Assembly (NCBI GenBank): GCA_965656605.1
Contig: CBFHLC010000007.1
Coordinates: 1-61,111 of the forward strand
Direction: 5' to 3'
Length of the DNA: 61,111 nt
From: Litorivicinus sp965656605
Lineage (GTDB): Bacteria > Pseudomonadota > Gammaproteobacteria > Pseudomonadales > Litorivicinaceae
Shown here: positions 1 through 8,075 of the stretch, piece by piece
Layout of the letters: every line of letters starts with the position of its first letter
Position numbering within the stretch: the stretch's first letter is position 1
Notes under the pieces: generated by a model
The model's database searches: none
What the model saw: only the letters and a program-made list of their open reading frames with translations
Told to the model about the DNA's origin: nothing
Made by a program: the position numbers and the translations under genes

Positions 1-489
1 GGCGCAAACGAAGCTGTTCTAGACATGCTTCAAGAGATCGGTGATGAAAGCCGCATCGAAGAGTTCGTCGCACGTGCCAAAGATCCGAACGACCCCTTCC
101 GCCTGATGGGCTTTGGCCACCGTGTCTACCGCAACATGGATCCACGGGCCTCGGTTCTGAAAGAGTCCTGCGATGAAGTGTTGAGAGAGCTAGGCGTAGA
201 AGACGAGCCGTTGCTGCGCATTGCGCGTCGCCTAGAGGAAATCGCTTTGAGCGACGAGTACTTCGTTAAGCGCAAGCTGTTCCCGAACGTCGACTTCTAC
301 TCGGGCATCATCCTAAAAGCGATCGGCATTCCGACCAGCATGTTCACGGTGATCTTTGCCCTGAGCCGCACCATTGGTTGGATCAGCCACTGGCATGAGA
401 TGATCTCAAGCCCTCACAAAATCGGTCGTCCTCGCCAGCTATACACCGGCGAAGATCAACGTGATTTTGTTCCGGTTGAAAAGCGCTAG
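1..489 (+). CDS. gltA: Citrate synthase, C-terminal part (cut by window edge)
   Basis: Condenses acetyl-CoA and oxaloacetate to citrate, the entry step of the TCA cycle. The reading frame is open from base 1 (Gly-Ala-Asn-Glu-Ala-Val) and shows about 162 C-terminal residues. The motif MGFGHRVYRNMDPRA and the later SGIILKAIGIP and ISHWHEM segments are typical of the large subdomain of hexameric, NADH-sensitive type II enzymes. The start and the first His/Asp catalytic region lie outside the window. A strong hairpin terminator follows 19 bases after the stop, so the gene ends its transcript here. Identification is secure; only the 5' part is missing. Confidence 0.96.
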   Translation, partial: GANEAVLDMLQEIGDESRIEEFVARAKDPNDPFRLMGFGHRVYRNMDPRASVLKESCDEVLRELGVEDEPLLRIARRLEEIALSDEYFVKRKLFPNVDFYSGIILKAIGIPTSMFTVIFALSRTIGWISHWHEMISSPHKIGRPRQLYTGEDQRDFVPVEKR

Positions 490-507
490 ACGCACAACCA
501 CATTGAG

Positions 508-534
508 GGGGCAGCTTTGGCTGCCCTTTTTTTT
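508..534 (+). terminator. Intrinsic terminator after gltA
   Basis: GGGCAGC (509-515) pairs with GCTGCCC (520-526) across a TTTG loop and is followed by eight T (527-534). It sits between the gltA stop (489) and the MFS start (562), which argues against the upstream in-frame start at 517 for the MFS gene. Confidence 0.93.
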
Positions 535-561
535 ACCTGCGATTTTTCGCCAAGGACCCCA

Positions 562-1740
562 ATGACACGTCAAGTCTGGGCGGTGGTGCTGATCATCACG
601 GCTGTCAGCTTTTTCAACATCGTTGATTTCATGCTGGTAATGCCGATGGGCCCCGATTTTGCGCTGGCATTTGGCGCCCCGTTAGACTCGGTACCCTATG
701 TCGGTAGCGCCTACATTTTATCGGCCTCGCTGACCGCTTTTGTAACCGCCAGGCATCTGGATAAATTCCCGCGCAAAACCTTGCTAGTCGGGATTTTGAT
801 CGGCCTCTCAGTCTCTGAGTTTCTAGCGGCTCAATCTTGGAGCTTTAATGCGTTACTGGGCTTTCGAGCATTAGCAGGCGTATTCGGTGGACTGGCCACC
901 AGTTTAGGCATGGCTGTACTGGCTGAAACCGTGCCAGGCGAATTCCGTGGCCGAGCCATGGGCGTGGCCGGTAGCGCATTTGCACTCTCAAGCATCGCAG
1001 GTGTGCCGTTTGGCTTGATATTGTCGCTGTGGGGAGGCTGGCAGCTGCCCTTCTACGTGCTATCTGGCGTCATCCTAGCCATGGCCTTCTTAGTCGCCTG
1101 GGTACTGCCTGCCAGCGAGTTGCCTAAACCCAAACCTTGGCCGGGCACCCTGCGTTTCATTGGGCGCGAGAAAACCTTATTGGCCTATGGATTACTGGCC
1201 ACCGTATCGGGGGGCAGTTTTCTGCTGATCCCCAGCTTTGCCACCTACATGCAGTTCAATCTGGGCTTTCCACGTGAAGACATGAGCTGGATTTATTTAG
1301 TCGCAGGCCTAGTTACGTTGTTGGCCCAGCAAATCGCAGGCTGGATGAGCGACAAATGGTCTCTAACCGCCACGAGTTGGATTGGATTTGCGGTGATCTC
1401 GGCGTCGCTGATCAGCGGCTTCATCTTTGATCCACCGCTGATCAGCGTTTGGATCTTTTTCCCATTGTTTATGATCTCGGGTGCGATGCGAATCGTGGCT
1501 GCCAACACCGCCAGCTCATTGGTACCCGAGCCCCATGAACGAGCCGCGCACATGGCCCTTCAAAGCAGCATCAGACATGGATGCAGCGGCGCCGCCGGTG
1601 TAGCCAGCGCGTGGATCCTAGTGGCCGGTCCGGATGGTGTGCTTAGCAATGTGCCACTGTTGGCGATGGTGACGCTGGCGATTGCTCTGGCTCAACCCCT
1701 GATAATGATGCGACTCGAGCCTCAATTATCTCGGGGTTAG
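562..1740 (+). CDS. MFS transporter, probable drug/metabolite efflux (DHA1-like)
   Basis: A 392-residue inner-membrane carrier with about 12 hydrophobic segments throughout. The first helix carries the charged pattern VDFMLVMPMGPDF seen in AraJ/Bcr-like proton antiporters, and the loop after helix 2 (ARHLDKFPRKTLL) is the MFS motif A equivalent. The ATG at 562 is preceded by AAGGA five bases away; an in-frame start at 517 would lie inside the gltA terminator and was not used. The stop overlaps the stop of the convergent HIT gene by four bases. The substrate cannot be told from sequence. Family assignment is firm, function open. Confidence 0.85.
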   Translation: MTRQVWAVVLIITAVSFFNIVDFMLVMPMGPDFALAFGAPLDSVPYVGSAYILSASLTAFVTARHLDKFPRKTLLVGILIGLSVSEFLAAQSWSFNALLGFRALAGVFGGLATSLGMAVLAETVPGEFRGRAMGVAGSAFALSSIAGVPFGLILSLWGGWQLPFYVLSGVILAMAFLVAWVLPASELPKPKPWPGTLRFIGREKTLLAYGLLATVSGGSFLLIPSFATYMQFNLGFPREDMSWIYLVAGLVTLLAQQIAGWMSDKWSLTATSWIGFAVISASLISGFIFDPPLISVWIFFPLFMISGAMRIVAANTASSLVPEPHERAAHMALQSSIRHGCSGAAGVASAWILVAGPDGVLSNVPLLAMVTLAIALAQPLIMMRLEPQLSRG

Positions 1741-2135
1741 AAGTACGAACGAATCATCGCTAACCGATCGCGATACTCGGCCTCGCGGTACGGGCGCGGC
1801 GGGGTTTGACCCCAAATGGGCTTAGGCCACAACTCGTCATCCTCAAAGCGAGCGACGTGGTGGATGTGTAACTGCGAGACCACATTGCCAATCTGCGCGA
1901 CATTGATCTGATCGGGATTAAAGATTGAGCGCAGAATTTCAACCACCCAGTCGGATTCAGCACGGACCTCTGCGCGAAGCTGTGGCGGCAAGTGAACCAT
2001 CAGCTTTGCATCAGCGTAACGCGGCACCTGAGCTAGCCAGACAAAACGCGCGTCATTCATGAGCAACCACTCGCTGGTTGATAACGAGGCCAATAGGCGA
2101 CTGTCAGCCGCAAGCTGAGGGTGTAATTGAAACAT
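1737..2135 (-). CDS. HIT (histidine triad) domain protein
   Basis: A 132-residue HIT-superfamily protein, a class of nucleotide hydrolases or transferases. The C-terminal half has QLHIHHVARF followed by WPKPIWG, the signature of a proteobacterial HIT subgroup in which the third triad histidine is shifted to give H-x-H-H. The substrate is unknown. The ATG at 2135 is preceded by AAGGAAGGA; a longer in-frame start upstream (2186) lacks such a site. The gene is convergent with the MFS gene and overlaps its stop by four bases. Gene and family are clear; biological role is not. Confidence 0.85.
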   Translation of the reverse strand: MFQLHPQLAADSRLLASLSTSEWLLMNDARFVWLAQVPRYADAKLMVHLPPQLRAEVRAESDWVVEILRSIFNPDQINVAQIGNVVSQLHIHHVARFEDDELWPKPIWGQTPPRPYREAEYRDRLAMIRSYF

Positions 2136-2213
2136 AGCCGTCCTTCCTTGCTCAGGCAGATAGATTGCACCAAATCCGGAGGGCAAAATAGAACTCGTTA
2201 CAAAATTCTAGGC

Positions 2214-2245
2214 ATTAAAAAACCGCAATTAAGCGGTTTTTTAAT
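2214..2245. terminator. Bidirectional hairpin terminator downstream of tRNA-Ala
   Basis: A perfect 13-base inverted repeat, 2214-2226 with 2233-2245, around a six-base loop. It has an A-run on the left and a T-run on the right, so it can stop transcripts in either direction. On the minus strand it lies four bases after the CCA end of the tRNA and so closes the gltX-tRNA unit. Confidence 0.9.
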
Positions 2246-2248
2246 GTT

Positions 2249-2324
<76 letters not shown>

Positions 2325-2341
2325 GTGAGGTGGCGCGCATA

Positions 2342-3838
2342 TTATTGCGCGTCCGCCTGCTCGTCAAGGGCCTTAAGCGACTTATATTGCTTTTCTAAAC
2401 GCTTACCCGCTTTTTTACTGACACCGCCCAACACCTCAATGGCATGACGTAGTCGGTTACGGCTTAAATCAGGCCCAATTACCGCCATGGTATCCATGAC
2501 AGATACCGCATTTTTACTGCCACAAATGGCGATAAATAAGGGCGGCATGAAGGCCCTCAGCTTCAATCCCATCTGTTCAGCCAGCGTCTTGATGTCACCT
2601 TCGATCCGCGGCTTATCCCACGCACCAGGCTGCTCTAGTCGCCACAACAAAAATTGCAGCTGAGCCAGCGTTTGCTCGTCACTCTCGCCAAAATCATCCG
2701 CCGCAATGACTGGGTATCCGTTAAACAGCGGCGTGGCTACCTGGAACAGATCCGAGAACGTTCGGGCACGAGGCAATACCAAGGGTGCCACCTGCTCTAG
2801 GTAGTCAGCATTCAGGGCCCAAGTTTGCAGACGCTCGAAAAGCTGGTCCATCGGCAGTGAACGCATCCACTCACCATTGAGCCACTGAAGCTTTTCAAAA
2901 TCGAATACGGGGCCACCCAAGGACACTCGATCAATGTTGAATTGCTCAACCATGGTGCTCAGATCAAAGACCTCACGCTCGTCCTCAAAGCTGTAGCCCA
3001 TCCGCCCTAAATAATTCAGTAAGGCTTCGGCCATCACACCGTAGCGCTTGTAAAACAAAATAGAGGTCGGGTTCTTACGCTTTGACAGCTTGGATTTGTC
3101 GGGGTTGCGAAGCAGAGGCATGTGTATCAGCTCTGGCATTTCCCAACCAAAATACCGATACAGCAACTGATGCTTGGGAGCAGAAGGAATCCACTCTTCT
3201 CCGCGAATCACGTGAGTGATCCCCATTAGATGATCGTCTACCACGTTGGCTAGGTGATACGTCGGCATACCGTCAGACTTCAACAGGATCTGCATATCGA
3301 CCTGATCCCACGGAATCTCGACCTCGCCACGCAGTCGATCGGTGAACACGCACAAACCGTCGGTCGGGATTTTCAAACGGATCACATGGGGGTGGCCTGC
3401 AGCAAGACGAGTCTGAACCTCCTCATCGCTTAATGCCAATGAGCTGCCGGCATAGCGAGGCGCTTCGCCCGCCGCCAGTTGCGCCTCACGCTCGGCATCC
3501 AACTCTTCAGCCGTCATAAAGCAATAAAACGCTTGACCTTGCTGGACTAGCTGTTCGGCATAGGCCTTGTATATGTCCACGCGTTCGCTTTGTCGGTATG
3601 GACCGTTTGGGCCACCTACGTCCGGGCCTTCATCCCACTCCAATCCGACCCATCGAAGAGCGTCAAGAATGGCTTGTTCAGACTCGGGAGTGCTGCGGGT
3701 TTGATCGGTGTCTTCGATACGCAGAATGAACTGACCACCATGCTGTTTGGCAAAGCAGTAGTTGAACAAAGCAATGTAGGCGGTACCTACATGAGGGTCT
3801 CCCGTGGGGGACGGGGCAATACGAACTCTGACAGTCAT
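2342..3838 (-). CDS. gltX: Glutamyl-tRNA synthetase
   Basis: Charges tRNA-Glu with glutamate in the cytoplasm. The 498-residue class I synthetase opens with RIAPSPTGDPHVGTA, which holds the HIGH-type motif (His16), and has the KMSKS-type loop as DKSKLSKRKNPTSI near residue 255. The sequence follows the Pseudomonas form (PDVGGPNGPYRQSE, ANVVDDHLMGITHVIRGEEW) over its length. ATG start at 3838. Downstream on the same strand come tRNA-Ala and a terminator; upstream is the H-NS gene, with only 36 bases between stop and start, so it may share that promoter or have its own in the gap. No sign of damage. Confidence 0.98.
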   Translation of the reverse strand: MTVRVRIAPSPTGDPHVGTAYIALFNYCFAKQHGGQFILRIEDTDQTRSTPESEQAILDALRWVGLEWDEGPDVGGPNGPYRQSERVDIYKAYAEQLVQQGQAFYCFMTAEELDAEREAQLAAGEAPRYAGSSLALSDEEVQTRLAAGHPHVIRLKIPTDGLCVFTDRLRGEVEIPWDQVDMQILLKSDGMPTYHLANVVDDHLMGITHVIRGEEWIPSAPKHQLLYRYFGWEMPELIHMPLLRNPDKSKLSKRKNPTSILFYKRYGVMAEALLNYLGRMGYSFEDEREVFDLSTMVEQFNIDRVSLGGPVFDFEKLQWLNGEWMRSLPMDQLFERLQTWALNADYLEQVAPLVLPRARTFSDLFQVATPLFNGYPVIAADDFGESDEQTLAQLQFLLWRLEQPGAWDKPRIEGDIKTLAEQMGLKLRAFMPPLFIAICGSKNAVSVMDTMAVIGPDLSRNRLRHAIEVLGGVSKKAGKRLEKQYKSLKALDEQADAQ

Positions 3839-3874
3839 GCCGGCTCCTAAGTTAGCAAGCCGGCATTATGCCGG

Positions 3875-4192
3875 TTAAACCGCCAAAGACTCCAGCGTTG
3901 TACCCGCCGCCAACTTGGCTTCGATCCACTTAGGCTTGCGGCCTCGGCCAGTCCAAGTATTCGCAGGGTTTGCCGGATCACGGTACTTGACCGCCACAGG
4001 CTTACGGGTTTTGTTACCACGACCGCCCAAGGCTTTGATAAGATCCTCAGCGCTTAAGCCGGCGGCTTCGACGCGCTCCTTGATTTCATTCATCAAGGCA
4101 TCACGCTTCAGGCTGGCGCGCATTTCTAATTCGTCAGCGATTTGTTTTTGCAGTTGAGCCAATTGATCGTCTGAGTACTGAGATAGTTCCAT
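3875..4192 (-). CDS. H-NS family nucleoid protein
   Basis: A 105-residue histone-like protein that binds AT-rich DNA and silences genes. The N-terminal about 60 residues are charged and helical (oligomerisation), and the C-terminal domain carries the DNA-binding core YRDPANPANTWTGRGRKP, close to the TWTGRGRKPxW motif of H-NS, StpA and Bordetella/Burkholderia BpH3-like proteins. It is transcribed toward gltX and diverges from dusA across a 75-base AT-rich gap, a plausible site of self-regulation. H-NS family membership is firm; whether it is the main H-NS of the cell cannot be said. Confidence 0.93.
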   Translation of the reverse strand: MELSQYSDDQLAQLQKQIADELEMRASLKRDALMNEIKERVEAAGLSAEDLIKALGGRGNKTRKPVAVKYRDPANPANTWTGRGRKPKWIEAKLAAGTTLESLAV

Positions 4193-4267
4193 AATTTAAT
4201 CATTACCTGATGTGTTTTGTTTGCATAGCTAATATAAGCCTCTATTAAATTAATTCAAGAGAATGAT
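4193..4267. promoter_or_regulatory. AT-rich divergent promoter region, H-NS gene / dusA
   Basis: A 75-base region between two divergent genes, far richer in A+T than its surroundings. A possible plus-strand sigma-70 pair is TTGCAT (4221-4226) and TATTAA (4243-4248), 16 bases apart, with AAGAGA just before the TTG start of dusA. Such AT-rich DNA is typical H-NS target sequence, so both genes could be under H-NS. The promoter assignment is by eye only. Confidence 0.4.
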
Positions 4268-5236
4268 TTGACACATAGAATTAGCCAAGCTCCGATGATG
4301 GATTGGAGCACCCCACACCAAAGATTCTTTCTGAGACAAATAACTCGAAAAACTCTGTTATACACTGAAATGGTGACGGCCAATGCGTTAATACATGGGA
4401 ACGCGGAAAAACTATTGGAGCACTCTCCTGAGGAATATCCACTCGCATTACAACTGGGTGGAAACGAACCCGAAGCCTTGGCAAAAGCCTGTCAAATTGC
4501 AAAGCAATTTAATTGGTATGAAATCAATTTAAATCTGGGATGCCCATCCGATCGAGTTCAGAGTGGCGCTTTTGGTGCATCGATGATGGCAGACCCCGTC
4601 CGAGTCCATGAATGCTTGGCAGCGATGGCCGAGACTGGCGTACCGGTTGGCGCGAAGATTCGTATTGGGATTGATGATCAGGATCCGGACCAAACCTTGC
4701 TTCCCTTTGTAGAGAGGATCGCTGGGCTACCACTCCAGACGCTGACTATTCACGCTCGAAAAGCTATTTTAAAAGGGTTATCACCCAAGCAAAATCGCGA
4801 AGTCCCCCCATTGGACTATTCGCAAGCCTTAAAAGTCAAAGCCGCTTTCCCACACCTGAATTGCGTACTAAATGGCGGCCTAGTCGATGTAGAACAGGAC
4901 CATGGATGGTTAAAATCTTTAGACGGTGTAATGTACGGACGCCATGCCTATCATTCACCCTGGGCAATGGCCAAAGCCGATCCTATTTATTTCAATCAAC
5001 CCGCACCCCATGCAACGCCTGAGCAAGCCGTACGAGCCTGCTATCCTTATTTGGAAAATAAATTAAGCCAAGGTATGTATCTAGGTCACTTTACTCGACA
5101 TATATTGGGACTATACCAAGGCGTTCCGGGCGCAAAACAATTTCGACGAACCTTGTCTGAGCAAGCGAATAAAGCTGGCTCGGGTATTCACACGATAGAA
5201 ACGGCATTAAGCCATGTAATGCAGGACCCTCTATGA
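4268..5236 (+). CDS. dusA: tRNA-dihydrouridine synthase A
   Basis: FMN enzyme reducing U20/U20a in the D-loop of tRNAs. The 322-residue product has the family opening SQAPMMDWSTPHQRFFLR, the active-site Cys context EINLNLGCPSDRVQSGAFGA and the FMN-binding GVMYGRHAYHSPW. The start is TTG at 4268; no ATG gives the conserved first residues, and AAGAGA lies just upstream. Its stop overlaps the tal start as ATGA, so the two are translationally coupled. The first 300 or so bases are visibly AT-richer (about 36 % GC in sampled lines) than the rest of the window, perhaps from the hns-side AT island or an exchanged 5' end. Confidence 0.95.
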   Translation: MTHRISQAPMMDWSTPHQRFFLRQITRKTLLYTEMVTANALIHGNAEKLLEHSPEEYPLALQLGGNEPEALAKACQIAKQFNWYEINLNLGCPSDRVQSGAFGASMMADPVRVHECLAAMAETGVPVGAKIRIGIDDQDPDQTLLPFVERIAGLPLQTLTIHARKAILKGLSPKQNREVPPLDYSQALKVKAAFPHLNCVLNGGLVDVEQDHGWLKSLDGVMYGRHAYHSPWAMAKADPIYFNQPAPHATPEQAVRACYPYLENKLSQGMYLGHFTRHILGLYQGVPGAKQFRRTLSEQANKAGSGIHTIETALSHVMQDPL

Positions 5237-6165
5237 CCAGCAAACTCGACGCTCTGCGTAAAATGACCACTGTGGTCGCTGACACCGGTGATCTGGAAGC
5301 TATTAAACAATGGCAACCGGAAGACGCCACGACCAATCCCTCACTGATCCTTAAGGCTGCCGAAACACCGGACGGTCTTGAACGCGCAAAATCCGTTGTC
5401 GCATCCGCGCCCACGATTGAAGCGGCGTCAGATCAGCTTGCCGTCTCTATTGGGGTGGCCATACAGCAGATCGTACCCGGCTACGTCAGCACCGAAGTAG
5501 ATGCGCGTCTGTCCTTCGACACCCAAGCCACAATCAAAAAGGCCCACGAGTTGGTTGAGCTGTATCAAAACAGCGGTGCAGACACACAACGCCTACTGAT
5601 CAAAATAGCGTCCACCTGGGAAGGTATCCAAGCCGCGTCGGTATTGGAAAAAGAAGGAATCAAATGCAACCTGACCCTGCTGTTTGGCTTTGAGCAAGCC
5701 CAAGCCTGTGCCGATGCGGGCGCGTTCTTGATCAGTCCCTTCGTCGGTCGAATTCTGGACTGGTACAAAGCCAACCACCCTACCGATGATCACACCGGCG
5801 CCAGCGACCCTGGTGTTCAGTCGGTCCAGCAGATCTGGAACCACTACAAAGCCAGCGGCTACGACACCATTGTCATGGGCGCCAGCTTTCGAAACACGGA
5901 CGAGATTGAACATTTGGCAGGCTGCGATCGCCTAACCATTGGGCCAGCTCTGCTAGAGCAACTGGCAGCAGACACGGGCCCGCTGACCCAGCAGCTGGAC
6001 AAGAACTTAGTCAAGGCAGGGAACGCTCCGCAAGCTATGACAGCCGCAGCATTCCGCTGGCAACACAACCAAGATGCCATGGCCGTCGAGAAATTGTCGC
6101 AGGGCATTCGGGCCTTTGCCGCGGATCAGGTCAAACTGGAAAAGTTGCTTCAATCGCTGCGTTAA
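5233..6165 (+). CDS. tal: Transaldolase (TalB type)
   Basis: Non-oxidative pentose phosphate enzyme moving a dihydroxyacetone unit between sugar phosphates. The 310-residue product opens with the TalA/TalB pattern SKLDALRKMTTVVADTGD (Asp17), has DATTNPSLIL, and carries the Schiff-base lysine at about residue 124 in RLLIKIASTWEGIQAA. SPFVGRILDWYK follows. ATG overlaps the dusA stop by four bases, an odd pairing of a tRNA enzyme with a carbon-metabolism enzyme. Its TAA overlaps the stop of the convergent STAS gene by four bases with no terminator seen. Confidence 0.97.
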   Translation: MTSKLDALRKMTTVVADTGDLEAIKQWQPEDATTNPSLILKAAETPDGLERAKSVVASAPTIEAASDQLAVSIGVAIQQIVPGYVSTEVDARLSFDTQATIKKAHELVELYQNSGADTQRLLIKIASTWEGIQAASVLEKEGIKCNLTLLFGFEQAQACADAGAFLISPFVGRILDWYKANHPTDDHTGASDPGVQSVQQIWNHYKASGYDTIVMGASFRNTDEIEHLAGCDRLTIGPALLEQLAADTGPLTQQLDKNLVKAGNAPQAMTAAAFRWQHNQDAMAVEKLSQGIRAFAADQVKLEKLLQSLR

Positions 6166-6641
6166 GAGCGACCTTTAAGTGCGTGAATCAGATCATGGAA
6201 TTCGGCTTGATTCACGTCATTAAGCTCGGACAGCGTCTGGTGTGCTTGCAGGATCACCGGCTGAGCCGCTTGCGCATCGTATCCTTTCAAAGCAACGCTT
6301 TGCCCTGCTGCCACTGGCGCTTCATCGTGCCATTCAAACAACGCCTCCAGCCCTAAGGATTCAATCAGTTCGACCAAGTCTTGGCTAGGACAGTGTAAGC
6401 CCGGCAGGACACCGACCGCCTGATGGAAATGCAGTGCCAGCTTTGCCAATAAACCCAAGCAGGTTGAGTCAATATTTGCCGCCTGTGACAGGTCTATCGC
6501 AAGCGCGGCCGGGGTTTCTTCTGCGAATACGCTGTCGATTAACTCGTCCAGCGTGGTACACAGCGACAGTCGCACGTCGCCCTGAAACACAAACACCCAT
6601 TGATTGGGTTGTTTGGCGATTTGGATTCCACACTCAATCAA
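6162..6641 (-). CDS. STAS-domain anti-anti-sigma-like protein (HsbA-like)
   Basis: A 159-residue protein whose first 100 residues form a STAS domain. The switch region AANIDSTCLGLLAKLA puts a phosphorylatable Ser at residue 59, as in SpoIIAA/HsbA proteins. A tail of about 50 residues has no motif I recognise. It lies one base downstream of a PP2C-type phosphatase gene on the same strand, so the two form a partner-switch unit like HsbR-HsbA of Pseudomonas aeruginosa: the phosphatase would dephosphorylate the STAS serine. No anti-sigma kinase gene is adjacent. Domain call firm, output unknown. Confidence 0.85.
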   Translation of the reverse strand: MIECGIQIAKQPNQWVFVFQGDVRLSLCTTLDELIDSVFAEETPAALAIDLSQAANIDSTCLGLLAKLALHFHQAVGVLPGLHCPSQDLVELIESLGLEALFEWHDEAPVAAGQSVALKGYDAQAAQPVILQAHQTLSELNDVNQAEFHDLIHALKGRS

Positions 6642-6642
6642 C

Positions 6643-7737
6643 TCAGGCGCTCCGAATCATCAGCAGCGTAACGTCATCGGGTAACGCTTGGTCCTGATGC
6701 CACCCCAGCAGACGCGTTAGCTGGTCTAGATAACCGCGGGAATGCTCCACCGCATCCGTCAGTCCCTGAGTTCGTTGCATCGTGTTATCCCCGGCAATTA
6801 AATCAAGTACGCCGTCTGACGCAATGCACAGATGGAACCCGTCTTCGCTAAGACTAACCACAGTCTCGGTAAAATCCACTTGGTCAAATAGACCTACCGG
6901 ACGCCCCTTACCCGATAGCACCTGCGCCTGCTCGTTCTGGACCAACACCGGCATGGGTGTATGTCCAGCGACACTGTAGGTCATGCTGTTCTGTTCGGTA
7001 TCGATCAGCCCGCAAAAAATCGTGGCGTGCTTACCCAGCGCCGTCACCTGCAGCTCATTGTTGATGCGCTCCAGCGCACGAGAGGGGCTGAGTAAGTCAA
7101 ACGAGCTGCCGCGGGCCAGGTTTCGCCGCAATCGGTTAACTAGGTTTTTGATCACCACTGTCACCATGGCACTACTAACACCGTGGCCGGCTACATCCGC
7201 CAGCAACACCATGACTCGGCTGGGACGATCCACCACAAAATAGTCAGCAAAATCGCCACTCAGCAACAAGGAGGGAAAGAAGCCCAGCTCTACTCTCAGC
7301 CCATCGGTTTCGAGCGCTTTGTCTGGCAGCATTCGGGTCTGGATGGCTCGCCCAGCCTGTTGATCGGTTTGCAATACCTGCAGCACCGCTTGATCGACGT
7401 CCCAACTGTGGCTGATTGATTCGCGATGCAAGTGAGCCACACTGCGGACCAGCTGTATTAAGGTAGAGCTGCTGCTGGTGGGCCAGGTGACCTCGTACCA
7501 ACTCTGATCAACCCGGGCCTCGGCGACCAATAGAATCTCGCCGGCACGCACACTGCAGGGATCCGTTTGAATCACAACGTCAACGTCTAGGTGTTCTCGT
7601 TGAGGCTCCCAGGAATCAGCATTGACCCACTCCAGTTTGAAGTGAGGCTCTAAAATCTGTGACAGTCCTAGCAAAACCTCATCATCGGTACTGATCACAC
7701 GGACTCGGGGGCGCGGCAAATTCGGCATAGTTGTCAT
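6643..7737 (-). CDS. PP2C/RsbU-type phosphatase with degenerate receiver domain
   Basis: 364 residues. The C-terminal SpoIIE/PP2C domain (about 140-362) keeps its metal aspartates: LLSGDF (Asp162), DVAGHG (Asp181), ASDGVLD (Asp308) and PDDVTLLM (Asp355). The N-terminal about 110 residues look like a response-regulator receiver with the acidic pair at 18-19, but the phospho-acceptor position reads DVVIQTDP (Thr58/Asp59, shifted) and the conserved Lys-Pro is replaced by Trp-Pro (85-86), so control by phosphorylation is doubtful. It is co-transcribed with the STAS gene and faces a PilZ gene across 44 bases. A role in a surface or stress switch is inferred from HsbR/HsbA. Confidence 0.85.
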   Translation of the reverse strand: MTTMPNLPRPRVRVISTDDEVLLGLSQILEPHFKLEWVNADSWEPQREHLDVDVVIQTDPCSVRAGEILLVAEARVDQSWYEVTWPTSSSSTLIQLVRSVAHLHRESISHSWDVDQAVLQVLQTDQQAGRAIQTRMLPDKALETDGLRVELGFFPSLLLSGDFADYFVVDRPSRVMVLLADVAGHGVSSAMVTVVIKNLVNRLRRNLARGSSFDLLSPSRALERINNELQVTALGKHATIFCGLIDTEQNSMTYSVAGHTPMPVLVQNEQAQVLSGKGRPVGLFDQVDFTETVVSLSEDGFHLCIASDGVLDLIAGDNTMQRTQGLTDAVEHSRGYLDQLTRLLGWHQDQALPDDVTLLMIRSA

Positions 7738-7781
7738 TTGCCACCTATGGTTAAAGGGCTAACCCCAACGGAGTAAATTGC

Positions 7782-8075
7782 GTGAGCCAAGCCACTACCA
7801 ACGACCAACGTGTTTGGTCCCGTTTCAGCGTTGACGTACCGACTTGGGTCGAGCTGTCGGAGGGCGGGCTGTTTGAAGCGCGTTGTTTGGATTTTTCCAG
7901 CCATGGCGTCAAGTTGCGCTCGCCTACTCCAATGCAGATCGGCCAGCTGGCCACCCTGTCGATCCAGGCGACCCAGCCCGGCGTTACCGACTTCCAAGCC
8001 GACATTCGGGTTCAGCGGTGCGAGGGCATTGAGGGTCAATGGGAAATCGGCGCGCATGTACTGGATATCCGCTGA
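7782..8075 (+). CDS. PilZ-domain protein, probable c-di-GMP receptor
   Basis: A 97-residue single PilZ domain. It has the paired c-di-GMP contacts: RxxxR as RVWSR (residues 10-14) and the D/NxSxxG turn as DFSSHG near residue 39. The start is GTG at 7782 with GGAG upstream. It is divergent from the PP2C/STAS pair, and its TGA abuts the stop of convergent mlaA with no gap. The domain could give a c-di-GMP-responsive adaptor to motility or envelope functions; the partner is unknown. The long antisense frame on the other strand here is a shadow. Confidence 0.85.
   Translation: MSQATTNDQRVWSRFSVDVPTWVELSEGGLFEARCLDFSSHGVKLRSPTPMQIGQLATLSIQATQPGVTDFQADIRVQRCEGIEGQWEIGAHVLDIR

Noticed and set aside
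517..561. Upstream start for the MFS gene
   Set aside because: It would place the first codons inside the gltA terminator (508-534), and the ATG at 562 has its own ribosome site.
7734..8057. Minus-strand frame antisense to the PilZ gene
   Set aside because: The plus-strand frame has the PilZ motifs RxxxR and DxSxxG; the antisense one has none.
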